Assembly (NCBI RefSeq): GCF_036346295.1
Contig: NZ_CP107819.1
Span: 8,122,001 to 8,186,000 of the forward strand
Direction of reading: 5' to 3'
Source of the DNA: Streptomyces sp. NBC_00536
Lineage (GTDB): Bacteria > Actinomycetota > Actinomycetes > Streptomycetales > Streptomycetaceae
Length of the DNA: 64,000 nucleotides
Part shown: in pieces, positions 51,583 to 60,153 of the stretch
Numbering within the stretch: position 1 is the first letter of the stretch
Layout: the number at the start of each line of letters is the position of its first letter
Position numbers and translations under genes: made by a program
The notes under the pieces: model-generated
What the model was told of the DNA's origin: nothing
The model's database searches: none
What the model saw: the letters and a program-made list of their open reading frames with translations, nothing else

Positions 51583-52851
51583 ATGCAGAACTTGGGGCTG
51601 GAGCAGCGGGGGCACGTCCTTCTCATAGCGGGGGGTACGGCAGTACACCGCCGCGCCGTTCAGGTGGCGCCGAGCGCCAACCTGGCCGCGCTCGGGGTGG
51701 TTCCGGCCGCGATGCTGCTGAACAGCGGCCTCTCCTGCGATACGACCTATCTCGACGGAGCCCGGGACCCGAACCTGGTCCTGACCCGGCTGCGGACGGC
51801 CGCGGCCACCCGCGGTCCGCTGCTCGTCTACTTGTCGGGCCGTCTCACGCTCGACCGCCGCGGCCGCCGACTGCACCTGGCCCTGGCCGGCACGACGCCC
51901 GGATCGGTCCGCTACACCGCGCTGCCCTGGGAATGGCTGGGTACCGAACTGCGCGACCGCCCGGCCGGGTTGACTACCGTGCTCCTCGACCTGGTCGCGG
52001 ACAAGGCGGCATGGCCACTGCTCCAGGAGTACGGCAGCCTGCCCTCCTCCCCTTCGGCCGAGGTCTACGGGGTTGTGTCCCCGCCCGGCTTCTCCGGCAG
52101 CGGGAACACCGTGAGCAGCTACACCCGGTGCTGGATCGAACAGCTCGCCGGCAGTCCGGGCCGCCCGGCCAACCTGCAGTTGCACGCCCTCGCAGCGGGC
52201 GCGGCGGCGCTGCCACCGGGCACCTTGGTCCTGCCGACCGCCCGCGAACTCGCCGCTCCGGCCGGTTCGGGACCACACGCCCCGGCCGTCGGATCCGGGA
52301 TTCCCGGCCAGGTCCTGCCCGATCTCGCAACGCCGCCCGAGGTCCCGGCTACGGCCCCGGCCACAGCCGCGGCCCAGCAGGGAGAAGTCCCTCCGCCGAC
52401 CGCCTCCGTCGACGCGGTCGCGCGCGACCCGCGACCGCACATCCACGCCCTGGCCACCGCCGGCCGCCACACCGAGGCCGCCGCTCTCGCACAGGCATGG
52501 GAGGAGTACGTTCTCCAGCACGCGGGGTACGGGACACCCGAGGCGATCAGCTGGCTGGAAATCCGCGCCGACCTCGCCCGGATGGCGGGCACCTTCGGGC
52601 CCGCGACCCAGCTGTGGACCAGCGCCGGGCTCATCCGGCTGGCCAGCCAGTCTCCCGACGCACCGGAGGTCCACGCGGCGGCGGCCGGTGCCCTCCACTG
52701 CTGGACCCAGCTCAGAGATCCGGCAACGGCCATCGGCAGTGCCCCGGAACTCATCCGTCTCCTGCGCGCACTGCCGTCCCTCGACTCCCGGCACATCAAA
52801 CTGGCCCAGCAGCGGCTGGAGTTCCTGCACCGGGCTCCGAGCGGACTCTGA
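51583..52851 (+). CDS. Conserved Streptomyces protein, possibly a degenerate caspase-like fold
   Basis: 422 residues from ATG 51583 (MQNLGLEQRGHVLLIAGGTA). Residues 10-150 alternate strands and helices (LLIAGGTAVH, LLNSGLSCDTTYLDGARDP, PLLVYLSGRLTLDRRGRRLH, TTVLLDLVADKAAW). This recalls caspase/CHAT-like folds, but a clear catalytic His-Cys pair is missing. A Pro/Ala linker follows, then a helical TPR-like domain (LATAGRHTEAAALAQAWEEY). Function unknown; a signalling or defence role is only a guess. Confidence 0.68.
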   Translation: MQNLGLEQRGHVLLIAGGTAVHRRAVQVAPSANLAALGVVPAAMLLNSGLSCDTTYLDGARDPNLVLTRLRTAAATRGPLLVYLSGRLTLDRRGRRLHLALAGTTPGSVRYTALPWEWLGTELRDRPAGLTTVLLDLVADKAAWPLLQEYGSLPSSPSAEVYGVVSPPGFSGSGNTVSSYTRCWIEQLAGSPGRPANLQLHALAAGAAALPPGTLVLPTARELAAPAGSGPHAPAVGSGIPGQVLPDLATPPEVPATAPATAAAQQGEVPPPTASVDAVARDPRPHIHALATAGRHTEAAALAQAWEEYVLQHAGYGTPEAISWLEIRADLARMAGTFGPATQLWTSAGLIRLASQSPDAPEVHAAAAGALHCWTQLRDPATAIGSAPELIRLLRALPSLDSRHIKLAQQRLEFLHRAPSGL

Positions 52852-52909
52852 GGGTTCCGAACGCCGGCGTGGCGGAGGGCCCCGTACCCGCGCCGCACTC
52901 GGCGAAGGT

Positions 52910-52943
52910 CCCCCTCCCCGGTGCAGTGGCAATGGGGAGGGGG
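52910..52943. terminator. Terminator hairpin
   Basis: CCCCCTCCCC and GGGGAGGGGG pair perfectly over 10 bp around a 14-base loop, 59 bases past the conserved gene. It may serve a small convergent reading frame as well. Confidence 0.6.
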
Positions 52944-52965
52944 CCCGGGAATGGCAGGCTCGGGG

Positions 52966-53076
52966 CTACTTCTTGGAGCCCGTGCCGCAGAGGAGAATCG
53001 CCTCGCCGAGCCCGTGGACCGTGCCGGTCATCATGCCGATGGCGAGTCCCGGTACGGCGCCGACACCGCCGGCCAT
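52966..53076 (-). CDS. Possible small glycine-rich hydrophobic peptide
   Basis: 36 codons on the minus strand, ATG to TAG: MAGGVGAVPGLAIGMMTGTV then HGLGEAILLCGTGSKK. It ends next to a strong hairpin, which fits a real 3' end. There is no family match and no clear ribosome site. It may instead be the stump of a longer gene deleted together with the 5' half of the adjacent sigma factor. Confidence 0.25.
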   Translation of the reverse strand: MAGGVGAVPGLAIGMMTGTVHGLGEAILLCGTGSKK

Positions 53077-53108
53077 GGCGCCGTTCGCCGTTCGCCGTTT
53101 CCACGACC

Positions 53109-53708
53109 GTGCTGAGGCGGGCCGTCTACCTCCTGCGCGAAGCGTTCTCTTACGGCCACGCCGAGATTGCCGAGATCCTCGACATCACCGTGTCCGCGAG
53201 CCAGCAGCACCTCCACCGCGCGCGTACCCACATCACCGCCGCGCGCCGCCGGAGCGGCGCGGTCGACCCGGCAGCCGCCCGCAGGATCATCGAGGAATTC
53301 CTGGCCGCTGCCAACTCGGGCCGCACCGACCGGCTCGTCGCGCTGCTCACCGACAACGCGATCGCGATCTCCGACTCCAACGCCGCCGGCCTGGCCAAGA
53401 CGCTGCTGCGGTACGGCACTCCGGAGCGCATCGCCGCCATCGTGCGGGCCGGTTTCAAGCCCACACCCGCGAAACGACGCCTGGTCGGCGGCGCGCCCGC
53501 CGTCCACTACGCACTCGTCAACGGCGCCCCCGCCGTCCTCTTCGTACTCGGCGACTGGGTCATCGGCGCCGTGACGTTCGATGTCACCGACGGCAAGATC
53601 GCCACCGTGCGGGGGATCGCCGCCCCGACCCGCCTCGTCCGCCTCGTCCGCCTCACCGAAGCCTGGCGTCAGCACGGACCGGACACACCGCCTCTCGCCC
53701 AGTGGTGA
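53109..53708 (+). pseudogene. 5'-truncated ECF41/SigJ-type sigma factor
   Basis: The frame reads VLRRAVYLLREAFSYGHAEI, then a region-4 helix-turn-helix (AEILDITVSASQQHLHRART), then the SnoaL-like C-terminal domain of ECF41 sigma factors (ARRIIEEFLAAANSGRTD, GGAPAVHYALVNGAPAVLFV). Region 2 and the linker are absent; only about 200 residues of some 300 remain. A GTG at 53109 exists without a ribosome site. Without region 2 it cannot recognise the -10 element, so it is probably dead. Confidence 0.7.
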
Positions 53709-53857
53709 CCCATCCGAATCCGGATATGTCCAGGTCATCCGACTGCTCGGATGCGCCCCCTTATCTGCCAGGTGAGACAGTCCGTTCTCATGGTAGATGC
53801 GCCGCAGATGGACTGTTACAGTCCGCATGCGCGACTCTGGATGAGGGAGAAAACTTC

Positions 53858-54937
53858 ATGGCAAAGACCGTTCTGCGGCGCACCGTCGCAGGAAAGTCAC
53901 TGGTCCTCGGCGCCCTCCTGGCCCTTCTGGTGCCGGGATCGGCTTACGCCAACACCGTCGGAGTGACGGTGAAGACTCCGGGCGCCACCTCCGGACCCGG
54001 ATCGGCCTTCTCCGAAATCTCCACCCACGCGGACTGCGCCTCCGGCCTCATAGCCGGTGGTGGGATCAACCAGGCCATCGGCACCGGAACGTCGTCGAAC
54101 GGCAACAAGGTGAACGGCACTTCGCCCAGCCCCGACGGCAGCACCGAGTACACCGGCTCGACCGGCGTCGTCGGCACCGACGTGACGCACTGGCTCGGCA
54201 TCGGCGGCAGCGGCGGCGCGGTGAACGCCTCGTTCTCCAGCACCCCGTACGCCGTGTGCTTCACGAGCAACCTCATCAACCACACCCAGGTGGTGATGAA
54301 CAAGATCTCCGGCCCCACCACGGCCTCCACGGTGGGCCTCGTCACCGCCACCTGCCCGGCCAACACCCGCCTGCTCGGCGGCGGTGCCCGGATCACCCCG
54401 GCCGACGTCGGCAGCCTCAAGCCGATCGCGTCCTTCCCCACCTTCAACAACGCCGGTCACGACTACGGTCAGAAGGCGGCGGCCGACGGCGAGACCAACC
54501 CCGACTCCTGGACCGCGGTCGGCTGGAACGGGGGTGGCGGCGGCACGGGCAATGTGACGTACGCCTACGCGATCTGCAGCGGCAGCAACATCAACATCAG
54601 CGGCACCACCGTCAAGGTCCGCTACAGCGAGGTCAGCGGCCCGACGGCGGCCACCACGGGCCAGACCGTGACGGTCGGCTGCGGCGGCAACGACGGAAAG
54701 CTCATCAGCGGCGGTGCGGCCATCAGCGGCGGCAGCGTGACGACCACCGACTTCACCGGGCCGGGCTCGCCGGGCGATCACCTCAACGGCACCTACCCCA
54801 GCAACTCCGGCGGCACCCCGGTCAGCGACGGGGCCACCACGGCCTCCTACTGGACGGCGTACACCCACACCGGCGGCGGCAGTTCGCCCAGCACCTACTC
54901 CGACGCCTGGGCGCTCTGCGCCGACGACGGAGTCTGA
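53858..54937 (+). CDS. Secreted protein with three glycine-rich cysteine modules
   Basis: 359 residues, ATG 53858 with GGGAG ten bases upstream. A Sec signal peptide ends near GSAYA. The mature protein has three related modules of about 105 residues, each with a cysteine followed by a glycine cluster: DCASGLIAGGGIN, CPANTRLLGGGARI and CGGNDGKLISGGAAI. Each module also has a second cysteine near its end (YAVCFTS, YAICSGS, WALCADD), so three disulphides are likely. An extracellular structural or binding protein; family not known to me. Confidence 0.78.
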   Translation: MAKTVLRRTVAGKSLVLGALLALLVPGSAYANTVGVTVKTPGATSGPGSAFSEISTHADCASGLIAGGGINQAIGTGTSSNGNKVNGTSPSPDGSTEYTGSTGVVGTDVTHWLGIGGSGGAVNASFSSTPYAVCFTSNLINHTQVVMNKISGPTTASTVGLVTATCPANTRLLGGGARITPADVGSLKPIASFPTFNNAGHDYGQKAAADGETNPDSWTAVGWNGGGGGTGNVTYAYAICSGSNINISGTTVKVRYSEVSGPTAATTGQTVTVGCGGNDGKLISGGAAISGGSVTTTDFTGPGSPGDHLNGTYPSNSGGTPVSDGATTASYWTAYTHTGGGSSPSTYSDAWALCADDGV

Positions 54938-54996
54938 CCGCCATGCGCGACCCCGACCCCATCACCACGAACCCCACGAACCCCACGATCAGGACC

Positions 54997-56727
54997 ATGA
55001 ACCGACTCAGACCCCGCTCCCTTCCGACCTCCAGGACGGCCCTCGTCCTCGGCGCGGCAGGCCTTCTCGCCGCCCTGGTGGCCCCCCTCGCCGCGGCCGC
55101 CGACCCGGCGGACGCGGCGGGACCCTGCGGCCCGGCGGGCGCCTTCACCACCTCGCCGCCCACCTGTACGTACGCCACCGCGGGCACGGACGTCTTCACC
55201 GTGCCCGCCGGGGTGAGTGCCCTCACCGTCGACCTGTACGGAGCCGAAGGCGGCAGCGCGGCCGGCTACGTCTCCCCGAACCCCCCGAACGACGGCGCCC
55301 CCGGCGGCCTCGGCGGGCGGACGCACGCGACCCTGGCCGTCATCCCCGGCCAGAGCATCCAGATCACCCGGGGCGCCGTCGGCAGCTCCGGCACCTCCCG
55401 GCACGGTGAGTACGCCCGTCCCGGCGGCTTCGGCCACGGCTCCGGCGGCGGCGGCGCGCACGGCGGCGGCGGTTCCGGCGGCGGCGCGACCGACCTGCGC
55501 ACCGGCACCTTCGGCCCGGCTGACCGGATCCTGGTGGCCGGTGGCGGGGGAGGCGCCGGCAACGGCGGCCCCCTCCTCCGCGGCGGCAACGGCGGCGGGC
55601 CCGCCGGGGTCAACGGCGGCGACGGCGGCGGCCCCAACGGCTCCGGCATCGGCGGTACCGGAGGCACCCGGACCGAGGCGGGCATCGGCGTCCGTACGAA
55701 CCCGGTCGGCGCGGCGGGAGGCGACGCGGGCGACATCGACCAGAACACCGGCCTGCCCAACCCGGGCTCCGGCGGCTCGGGCGGCAACGGCGGCCGCGGT
55801 GGCAACGGCGGGGGTGGCGGTGGCGGCGGCTGGCACGGCGGCGGCGGCGGCTCCGGCGGCGGCAACCCCGGCAACTTCTATGGCGCGGGCGGTGGCGGCG
55901 GCAGCGGCTACGCGGCCCCGGCAGAGGCCGGCATCTCCGAGGCCTCCCTGCTCGGCGGCGTCCAGCACGGCGACGGCAAGGCCGTCCTCTCGTTCCGCTA
56001 CGGGACGTCGACCACCCTGGCCGTGGACACCGCCACCCCGCTGTTCGGGCACGCCGTCGCCCTGACCGCGACCGTGACGGGCTCCGAAAGCCCGACCGCC
56101 GCGAGCCCCGGCGGTACGGTCACCTTCTCGGAGGGCGGCACCCCGCTCGCCACCGTCGCGCTCCAGGCCGGACAGGCCCGCTTCACCACGAGCGCCCTGC
56201 GCCCCGGCACCCACCGGATCAGCGCCTCGTACGCTCCGGACGCCGACCACACGGCCAGTTCCACCGGTGAACCGACCGATATCAACGTCGGATTCAGCCG
56301 GCCCTGCATCACGACGGCGTCCCATGGACCGCTGACCGTGGCCGCCGGGGAGTCGGTCTGCATCGCCTCCGGCGGCAGCCAGAGCGGACCGCTCACCGTC
56401 CGTCCCGGCGGCGCGCTGTCCGTGTCGAACGGGCGCGTCACCGGCCCGGTAACCGCCGGCGGGGCGCTCGCCGTCTCCCTGTGCGGATCAACGCTGACCG
56501 GCCCGGTCTCGGTACGGAACACCAGCGGCGCCGTACTGATCGGTTCGGGCTCGCCCGACTGCGAGGGCAACACCCTCACGGGCCCGGTCTCCCTGGACGC
56601 CAACACCGGCGGCGTCGACGTCTCGGGCGACCGCGTCGTCGGACCACTGCGCTGCGAGGCCAACAACCCGGCGCCGCACCTCACCGCCACCACCGTGACG
56701 GGCCCCCGCTCCGGCCAGTGCCAGTAA
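54997..56727 (+). CDS. Secreted glycine-rich protein with bacterial Ig-like domain
   Basis: 576 residues from ATG 54997, which puts the signal peptide (RSLPTSRTALVLGAAGLLAA) at the N-terminus; an in-frame ATG at 54943 is possible. Residues 35-330 are a glycine-rich sheet-forming domain (VDLYGAEGG, ILVAGGGGGAG, GGWHGGGGG). Next is an Ig-like 3/5 domain (GHAVALTATVTGSESP, TVTFSEGGTPLATV). The end is a repeat-rich region with GPLTV, GPVTAGG, GPVSVRN and GPVSLDA units that may form a beta helix. Probably a cell-surface or matrix protein. It follows the other secreted gene by 59 bases. Confidence 0.78.
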   Translation: MNRLRPRSLPTSRTALVLGAAGLLAALVAPLAAAADPADAAGPCGPAGAFTTSPPTCTYATAGTDVFTVPAGVSALTVDLYGAEGGSAAGYVSPNPPNDGAPGGLGGRTHATLAVIPGQSIQITRGAVGSSGTSRHGEYARPGGFGHGSGGGGAHGGGGSGGGATDLRTGTFGPADRILVAGGGGGAGNGGPLLRGGNGGGPAGVNGGDGGGPNGSGIGGTGGTRTEAGIGVRTNPVGAAGGDAGDIDQNTGLPNPGSGGSGGNGGRGGNGGGGGGGGWHGGGGGSGGGNPGNFYGAGGGGGSGYAAPAEAGISEASLLGGVQHGDGKAVLSFRYGTSTTLAVDTATPLFGHAVALTATVTGSESPTAASPGGTVTFSEGGTPLATVALQAGQARFTTSALRPGTHRISASYAPDADHTASSTGEPTDINVGFSRPCITTASHGPLTVAAGESVCIASGGSQSGPLTVRPGGALSVSNGRVTGPVTAGGALAVSLCGSTLTGPVSVRNTSGAVLIGSGSPDCEGNTLTGPVSLDANTGGVDVSGDRVVGPLRCEANNPAPHLTATTVTGPRSGQCQ

Positions 56728-56783
56728 CCGTACGCACGTGACCGCGTGCCGCTGACCGCAGCCCCACAGCACCACGACGGCTG

Positions 56784-56849
56784 CGAGGACCACAACACCA
56801 GGGGCCGGTGGGGCGGGAAACAACCCCCGCCCCACCGGCCCCGTCCTCG
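56784..56849 (+). terminator. Very strong terminator after the secreted-protein pair
   Basis: A perfect 17-bp stem (56801-56817 with 56826-56842) around an eight-base loop, extended by an outer 7-bp pairing CGAGGAC/GTCCTCG. It lies 57 bases past the stop. Confidence 0.75.
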
Positions 56850-56898
56850 ACGGGCGCAGACTCACGGCCCGCTGGGCTCGGGCGCGCGCCGCCTCACA

Positions 56899-56936
56899 GT
56901 GCAGTCAACCCCTTGCTCTGCTGCTATCAGGGACGG
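56899..56936 (-). pseudogene. 38-bp inverted fragment of the gene at 60154
   Basis: The reverse complement of these 38 bases matches 60394-60431 with only three mismatches and encodes the same residues (PSLIAAEQGVDCTV). It is a splinter of that gene or of a lost relative, in opposite orientation and directly joined to the galactose-oxidase-like relic. Confidence 0.65.
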
Positions 56937-57420
56937 GGTTGTAGATCTCCGGATTATGTACGGCCTGGCGGTCGGGCGGTGGCGGGGGTGGCGGCATGTT
57001 CGGGATCTCGGGCGGCGGCTTGTAGTCGATGCCACCGGTGACCAGGATTTCCCCCGTCGGCAGGATGGTGGCGTTCGAGTGCATGCGCCGTTTGTGGATG
57101 GCTCGGGCTCCGGTCTCCTGCCACTTCCAGGAGCCCGCGTAGGCACCGGTTTTCCAGCCTGCGAGGTCGAGCAGGTAGGGCTTTCGGCTTCCCTCCCGCT
57201 TTGTGCCCAGGTGCATGGGATCGACGGTGCGCCATGTCCCGCAGGCCGGGGAAGTGGCCGTGATGGTAGTGGGGAAGGCTGGTCTCGGGGCGTTCCGGGA
57301 CATGAACTGCTCAGTCTCTGGCCGAATCCCATGTAGGCCGCGTGGACGGCGAGGATTTCGGCGCGTTCCGGGAGCATTGTCCAAGGCAGGGCTGTCCCCC
57401 CGAGGGATCGCATGGATAGA
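56937..57420 (-). pseudogene. Relic of a galactose-oxidase-like (kelch/DUF1929) gene
   Basis: Minus-strand sense begins as ALPWTMLPERAEILAVHAAY then MGFGQR, the start of radical-copper-oxidase-like kelch proteins. A different frame resumes with TVDPMHLGTKREGSRK, AIHKRRMHSNATILPTGEIL, VTGGIDYK and AVHNPEIYNP. The central propeller blades and the C-terminal domain are missing, and the piece stops at the 38-bp splinter. It is a doubly truncated relic. Confidence 0.6.
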
Positions 57421-57728
57421 CCGCACCCAGGGTTGCACCCGGCCCGCCAGGGCATCCGCGCGACATCCGTGGCGAACCGGTGGTCCGGTCCCGGGGCCGG
57501 CGTTGCATCGCGCCCCGGCTCGGGGGAAATCGAGGTCCCGGCTCCATGTGGCTGATGTTGGCGTTAGGGAGTACGGGCCGAAGACGGGTACTGGGGCCCA
57601 ACGTCTCCTCCGCCACCGATTTCCTCGACTGGTACGCACGCCGGCTCGGCCACATGGGCGACGGAGGCGGCGCGTGTCCGGAACCAGGCAGGCCAGGCCA
57701 GGACGGGCCGGGCCGGGACGGGACGGGC
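57421..57728. other. Intergenic patchwork, no intact gene
   Basis: About 300 bases. On the plus strand near 57600-57660 a short sense-like stretch (NVSSATDFLDWYARRLGHMG) resembles the end of a small immunity-type protein, but it has no start or stop context. Otherwise nothing was recognised. Confidence 0.35.
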
Positions 57729-58142
57729 CTACAGGTACACCTGCCACCAGCGGTCTGCCTCGGCACGAGCCACTTCGGCGTCGTACTGACGCGCGTCGAA
57801 GTGGAGCTCGGGCGGGGGATGGGGCGCAGGGGTGTTCGCCCCCGCCCACGGGACTTCCCAGTCCGACCACTGGACGAGTTCCCCGATCCGCTGCACGGTC
57901 ATGGTCAGGAAGCCGCAGCACCCACCGGTGCACTCGGGTTCCCCCAGTTCCAGGCGGCGGGCCTCACCGGTCGCTCGAAGAGGGCTGGGCCGCCCGGTCG
58001 GCAGCACGTCGATGGCGTACGGCCCGCGGCCGCCCTCGTCAACGGCCTCTTCGACGATGTCCTCGCCGTTGACCCAGAACCGAACCTGAGCCGCGAAGCG
58101 GGGTCCGGGCGGCAACACTCTGATCTCCAGGCGGTCGAACAT
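57729..58142 (-). CDS. Conserved small protein of unknown function
   Basis: 137 residues, ATG 58142 (MFDRLEIRVLPPGPRFAAQV). It has a central cysteine cluster ECTGGCCGFL, an aromatic-rich stretch VQWSDWEVPWAG, and ends RAEADRWWQVYL. Codon use is typical, so it is likely a real gene despite its relic-rich surroundings. Proteins of this type are frequent in Streptomyces; role unknown, possibly immunity-related. Confidence 0.7.
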   Translation of the reverse strand: MFDRLEIRVLPPGPRFAAQVRFWVNGEDIVEEAVDEGGRGPYAIDVLPTGRPSPLRATGEARRLELGEPECTGGCCGFLTMTVQRIGELVQWSDWEVPWAGANTPAPHPPPELHFDARQYDAEVARAEADRWWQVYL

Positions 58143-58375
58143 CAGACCACCCTACGGTGCGCGCTGACGTGGCATCGCGGGCTCACCGACAACAGCCCCT
58201 GACCGTACGCCGACATCAGCCGGGTGGGGACGGGATCCACGTGTGCGTGCCGGACCCGATGGACGGACTGGCGCAACCTCCACGCCGACGGAGGCCCCAT
58301 TAACGCGTGGCCCCTACCTCTTTGGTCAAGGGAAACGGGGCTGCGTCGGGTCGGGGAGCCGGGCAACACGGCGGT

Positions 58376-58861
58376 GTGGCTGATCTTCTGTGGGATGACG
58401 TGAGCTGTTTCTTCGACCCTGATCTGATGGGGTCGCTGCCGGACGTGCGTGTCCCGGATTGTTCGGCGGGGGACTGGCAGGCGGTTCTCGATCTCGTCGA
58501 GGAGAGAGGCTGGACGTGCCAGTACTTCGAAGGCGAGACGGTGCTGCCGGTGCCTCGCGCTGAGGCTGTGCTGTCCCGCCCGGTGGTCGCCGAGTGCCCA
58601 ACCCTGCGGGTCTGGCCGACTGCCGACGTGCTGGCGATCTTCCGTTTCCTTGACGACGAGGTCATCGACTTCGACGTTGACCTGCGGGAGTTGCAGGGCC
58701 AGGAGCGACTCGATGTGTTCTGTGGCTTCTTGCGGGAGATCGGGCGGCGCTTGGGCAAGCCGGTCCTGATGGATCCGGAGGGTGACCACGGGCATCCGGT
58801 GCTCGGCTTCGATGTCGAGGCCGATCGAGTCGTCCTCCTGGCTGAACCGCTGGTCAGGTGA
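58376..58861 (+). CDS. Conserved Streptomyces protein of unknown function
   Basis: 161 residues from GTG 58376 (MADLLWDDVSCFFDPDLMGS). Blocks are LPDVRVPDCSAGDWQAVLDL, RPVVAECPTLRVWP, VIDFDVDLRELQGQERL and GRRLGKPVLMDPEGD. Acidic and soluble. It resembles a widespread Streptomyces family with the WEDVSGFFDPDLMGSLPDV start, often near toxin or immunity genes. No catalytic motif seen. Confidence 0.72.
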   Translation: MADLLWDDVSCFFDPDLMGSLPDVRVPDCSAGDWQAVLDLVEERGWTCQYFEGETVLPVPRAEAVLSRPVVAECPTLRVWPTADVLAIFRFLDDEVIDFDVDLRELQGQERLDVFCGFLREIGRRLGKPVLMDPEGDHGHPVLGFDVEADRVVLLAEPLVR

Positions 58862-58879
58862 CTGCGGCCGTCGTTCGGG

Positions 58880-59000
58880 ATGGGGCTTCTTGTTGTGGTG
58901 GGACCGCGATGGTGGGTCGCCCAGGGCTGCGAACGCGGAGAGGAAGAAGGCCCGTTTGAGCTGCCGAGTCGCGCGTTCCCTCGTCCATATGACGTGTATT
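58880..59000 (-). mobile_element. Fragment of an IS110-family transposase gene
   Basis: The minus strand encodes IHVIWTRERATRQLKRAFFL then SAFAALGDPPSRS, matching the C-terminal R-L--AFFLSAFA-L-DP-SR block of IS110/IS116 transposases. The next residues lose the expected (Y)Y--K-A-G pattern, so the frame is broken. No terminal repeats were identified. A relic only. Confidence 0.5.
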
Positions 59001-59259
59001 GCTCCTGCACGTGTCACTGCGGGCTGAGCGCTCCGGCGGATCTGATGCGGTCCGGGGCTGTCAGTCCGCCACGGCGGTGTGTGGGGCGGGGCCGCAGATG
59101 TGTTGAAGGTCGTGCCGCCCCTTCCCGGATCGCTGCCCTGTCCTGTCGGGGTGGTGGAGGCGTTCATATCGGCGACGTGTCCGGCCGGAGATCGGCCACG
59201 GGTACGGCGGAGCGCCGAGTGGCCCAGCCACTGCGTCCCGATCGGACGCTGGCCCGGGG

Positions 59260-59331
59260 CTACCGCCGTCGCGGTCCGCGAGGTCCGAGGTCTGCAAGGT
59301 CCAGCTCGGCCAGCGGGTGAGTGGTGGACAT
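59260..59331 (-). pseudogene. Stub of a gene behind a double operator
   Basis: ATG 59331 opens 23 codons (MSTTHPLAELDLADLGPRGP) before a stop. The start lies four bases from a well-formed double operator, so it may be the surviving 5' end of a deleted regulated gene. The short length makes this uncertain. Confidence 0.3.
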
Positions 59332-59334
59332 GAC

Positions 59335-59384
59335 TGCACTCTACGGGTGTAGAGTGCACTCGCGGGGTCTCTACGGATGTAGAG
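59335..59384. promoter_or_regulatory. Pair of CTCTAC-N4-GTAGAG operators
   Basis: TGCACTCTAC-GGGT-GTAGAGTGCA (59335-59358, perfect 10-bp arms) and CTCTAC-GGAT-GTAGAG (59369-59384) have centres 30 bp apart, three helical turns. The boxes resemble actinobacterial BlaI/CopY-type operators (CTACA-like half sites). No BlaI-type regulator gene is in the window. Confidence 0.6.
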
Positions 59385-59494
59385 GTATATGGGAGCGGGA
59401 AGGTGTGCCATGTCGGCCCGGGACCTCGCCGTCCGGGCGAACCCCGCCCGCCTGCGAACCGTTCACTCACTGACCGCGCGGAGGAGCACGCCCC

Positions 59495-59980
59495 ATGACG
59501 ATTAGCCACCTCGGGCGCATCGACTACGCCGACAAGTACAGCGTCTTGCTCCCGGAACCGATGGATGCGCCTCGGTTCTGTTCGTTGATCCTGGAGTCGG
59601 CGCCACGCTGGCTCGACCTGGCGCTGTCGATGCGCGACCGGGTGACCGGTCCCTTCGGCTTCAGCACCCAGGAGCGGAACTACGGCCGGCCGGTCCACCT
59701 GGAGGTGGGTCGCAAGTTCGGGCCGCTGGTCGTCCAGTCGGTGTCGCCGGATCTGGTCGTGTGCGGCAATGCCGACGCGCATTTGGTGTTCCGGTCCCTG
59801 TTCCAGGTCGACGCGGCGCGGCAGTGTGGCAGCTTCACCACCGAGGTCCAATTCTCCGACCGGATCGGGCGCGCCTATTTCGCGCTGGTCAAGCCGTTCC
59901 ACAAACGGATCATCCCGGCTCTCGCCTCCGCGCCGTTTCGCTCCCGGGCCCGGGCCGAGTCGCCGGAATCGGAACGATAG
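59495..59980 (+). CDS. DUF2867 family protein
   Basis: 161 residues, ATG 59495 with GGAGGAG ten bases upstream. RIDYADKYSVLLPEPMDAPR opens it, followed by WLDLALSMRDRVTGPFGF and a C-terminal FSDRIGRAYFALVKPFHKRI. This is the layout of DUF2867, a small StAR/SRPBCC-like domain often attached to NAD-binding epimerases. Here it stands alone. Function unknown. Confidence 0.85.
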   Translation: MTISHLGRIDYADKYSVLLPEPMDAPRFCSLILESAPRWLDLALSMRDRVTGPFGFSTQERNYGRPVHLEVGRKFGPLVVQSVSPDLVVCGNADAHLVFRSLFQVDAARQCGSFTTEVQFSDRIGRAYFALVKPFHKRIIPALASAPFRSRARAESPESER

Positions 59981-60153
59981 CCGGGCTCGCATGCCGTCCC
60001 CCGCACCGTGGCTGACACTGCGACACCTCAACCGAAGTCTCTGGCCTGCGGTCCCTGACGCTGGCGTGCCGCTCTCGGGGCCCCCGATGGTTCAACACAG
60101 AGGGATGATGGTCTGCGCTGGTCACAGCGCTGGCGACGATTTATACGGGGGAT

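Noticed and set aside
58142..60031. Minus-strand frame of about 630 codons across several small genes
   Set aside because: It overlaps intact plus-strand genes; only the short IS110-like block near 58880-59000 has protein character.
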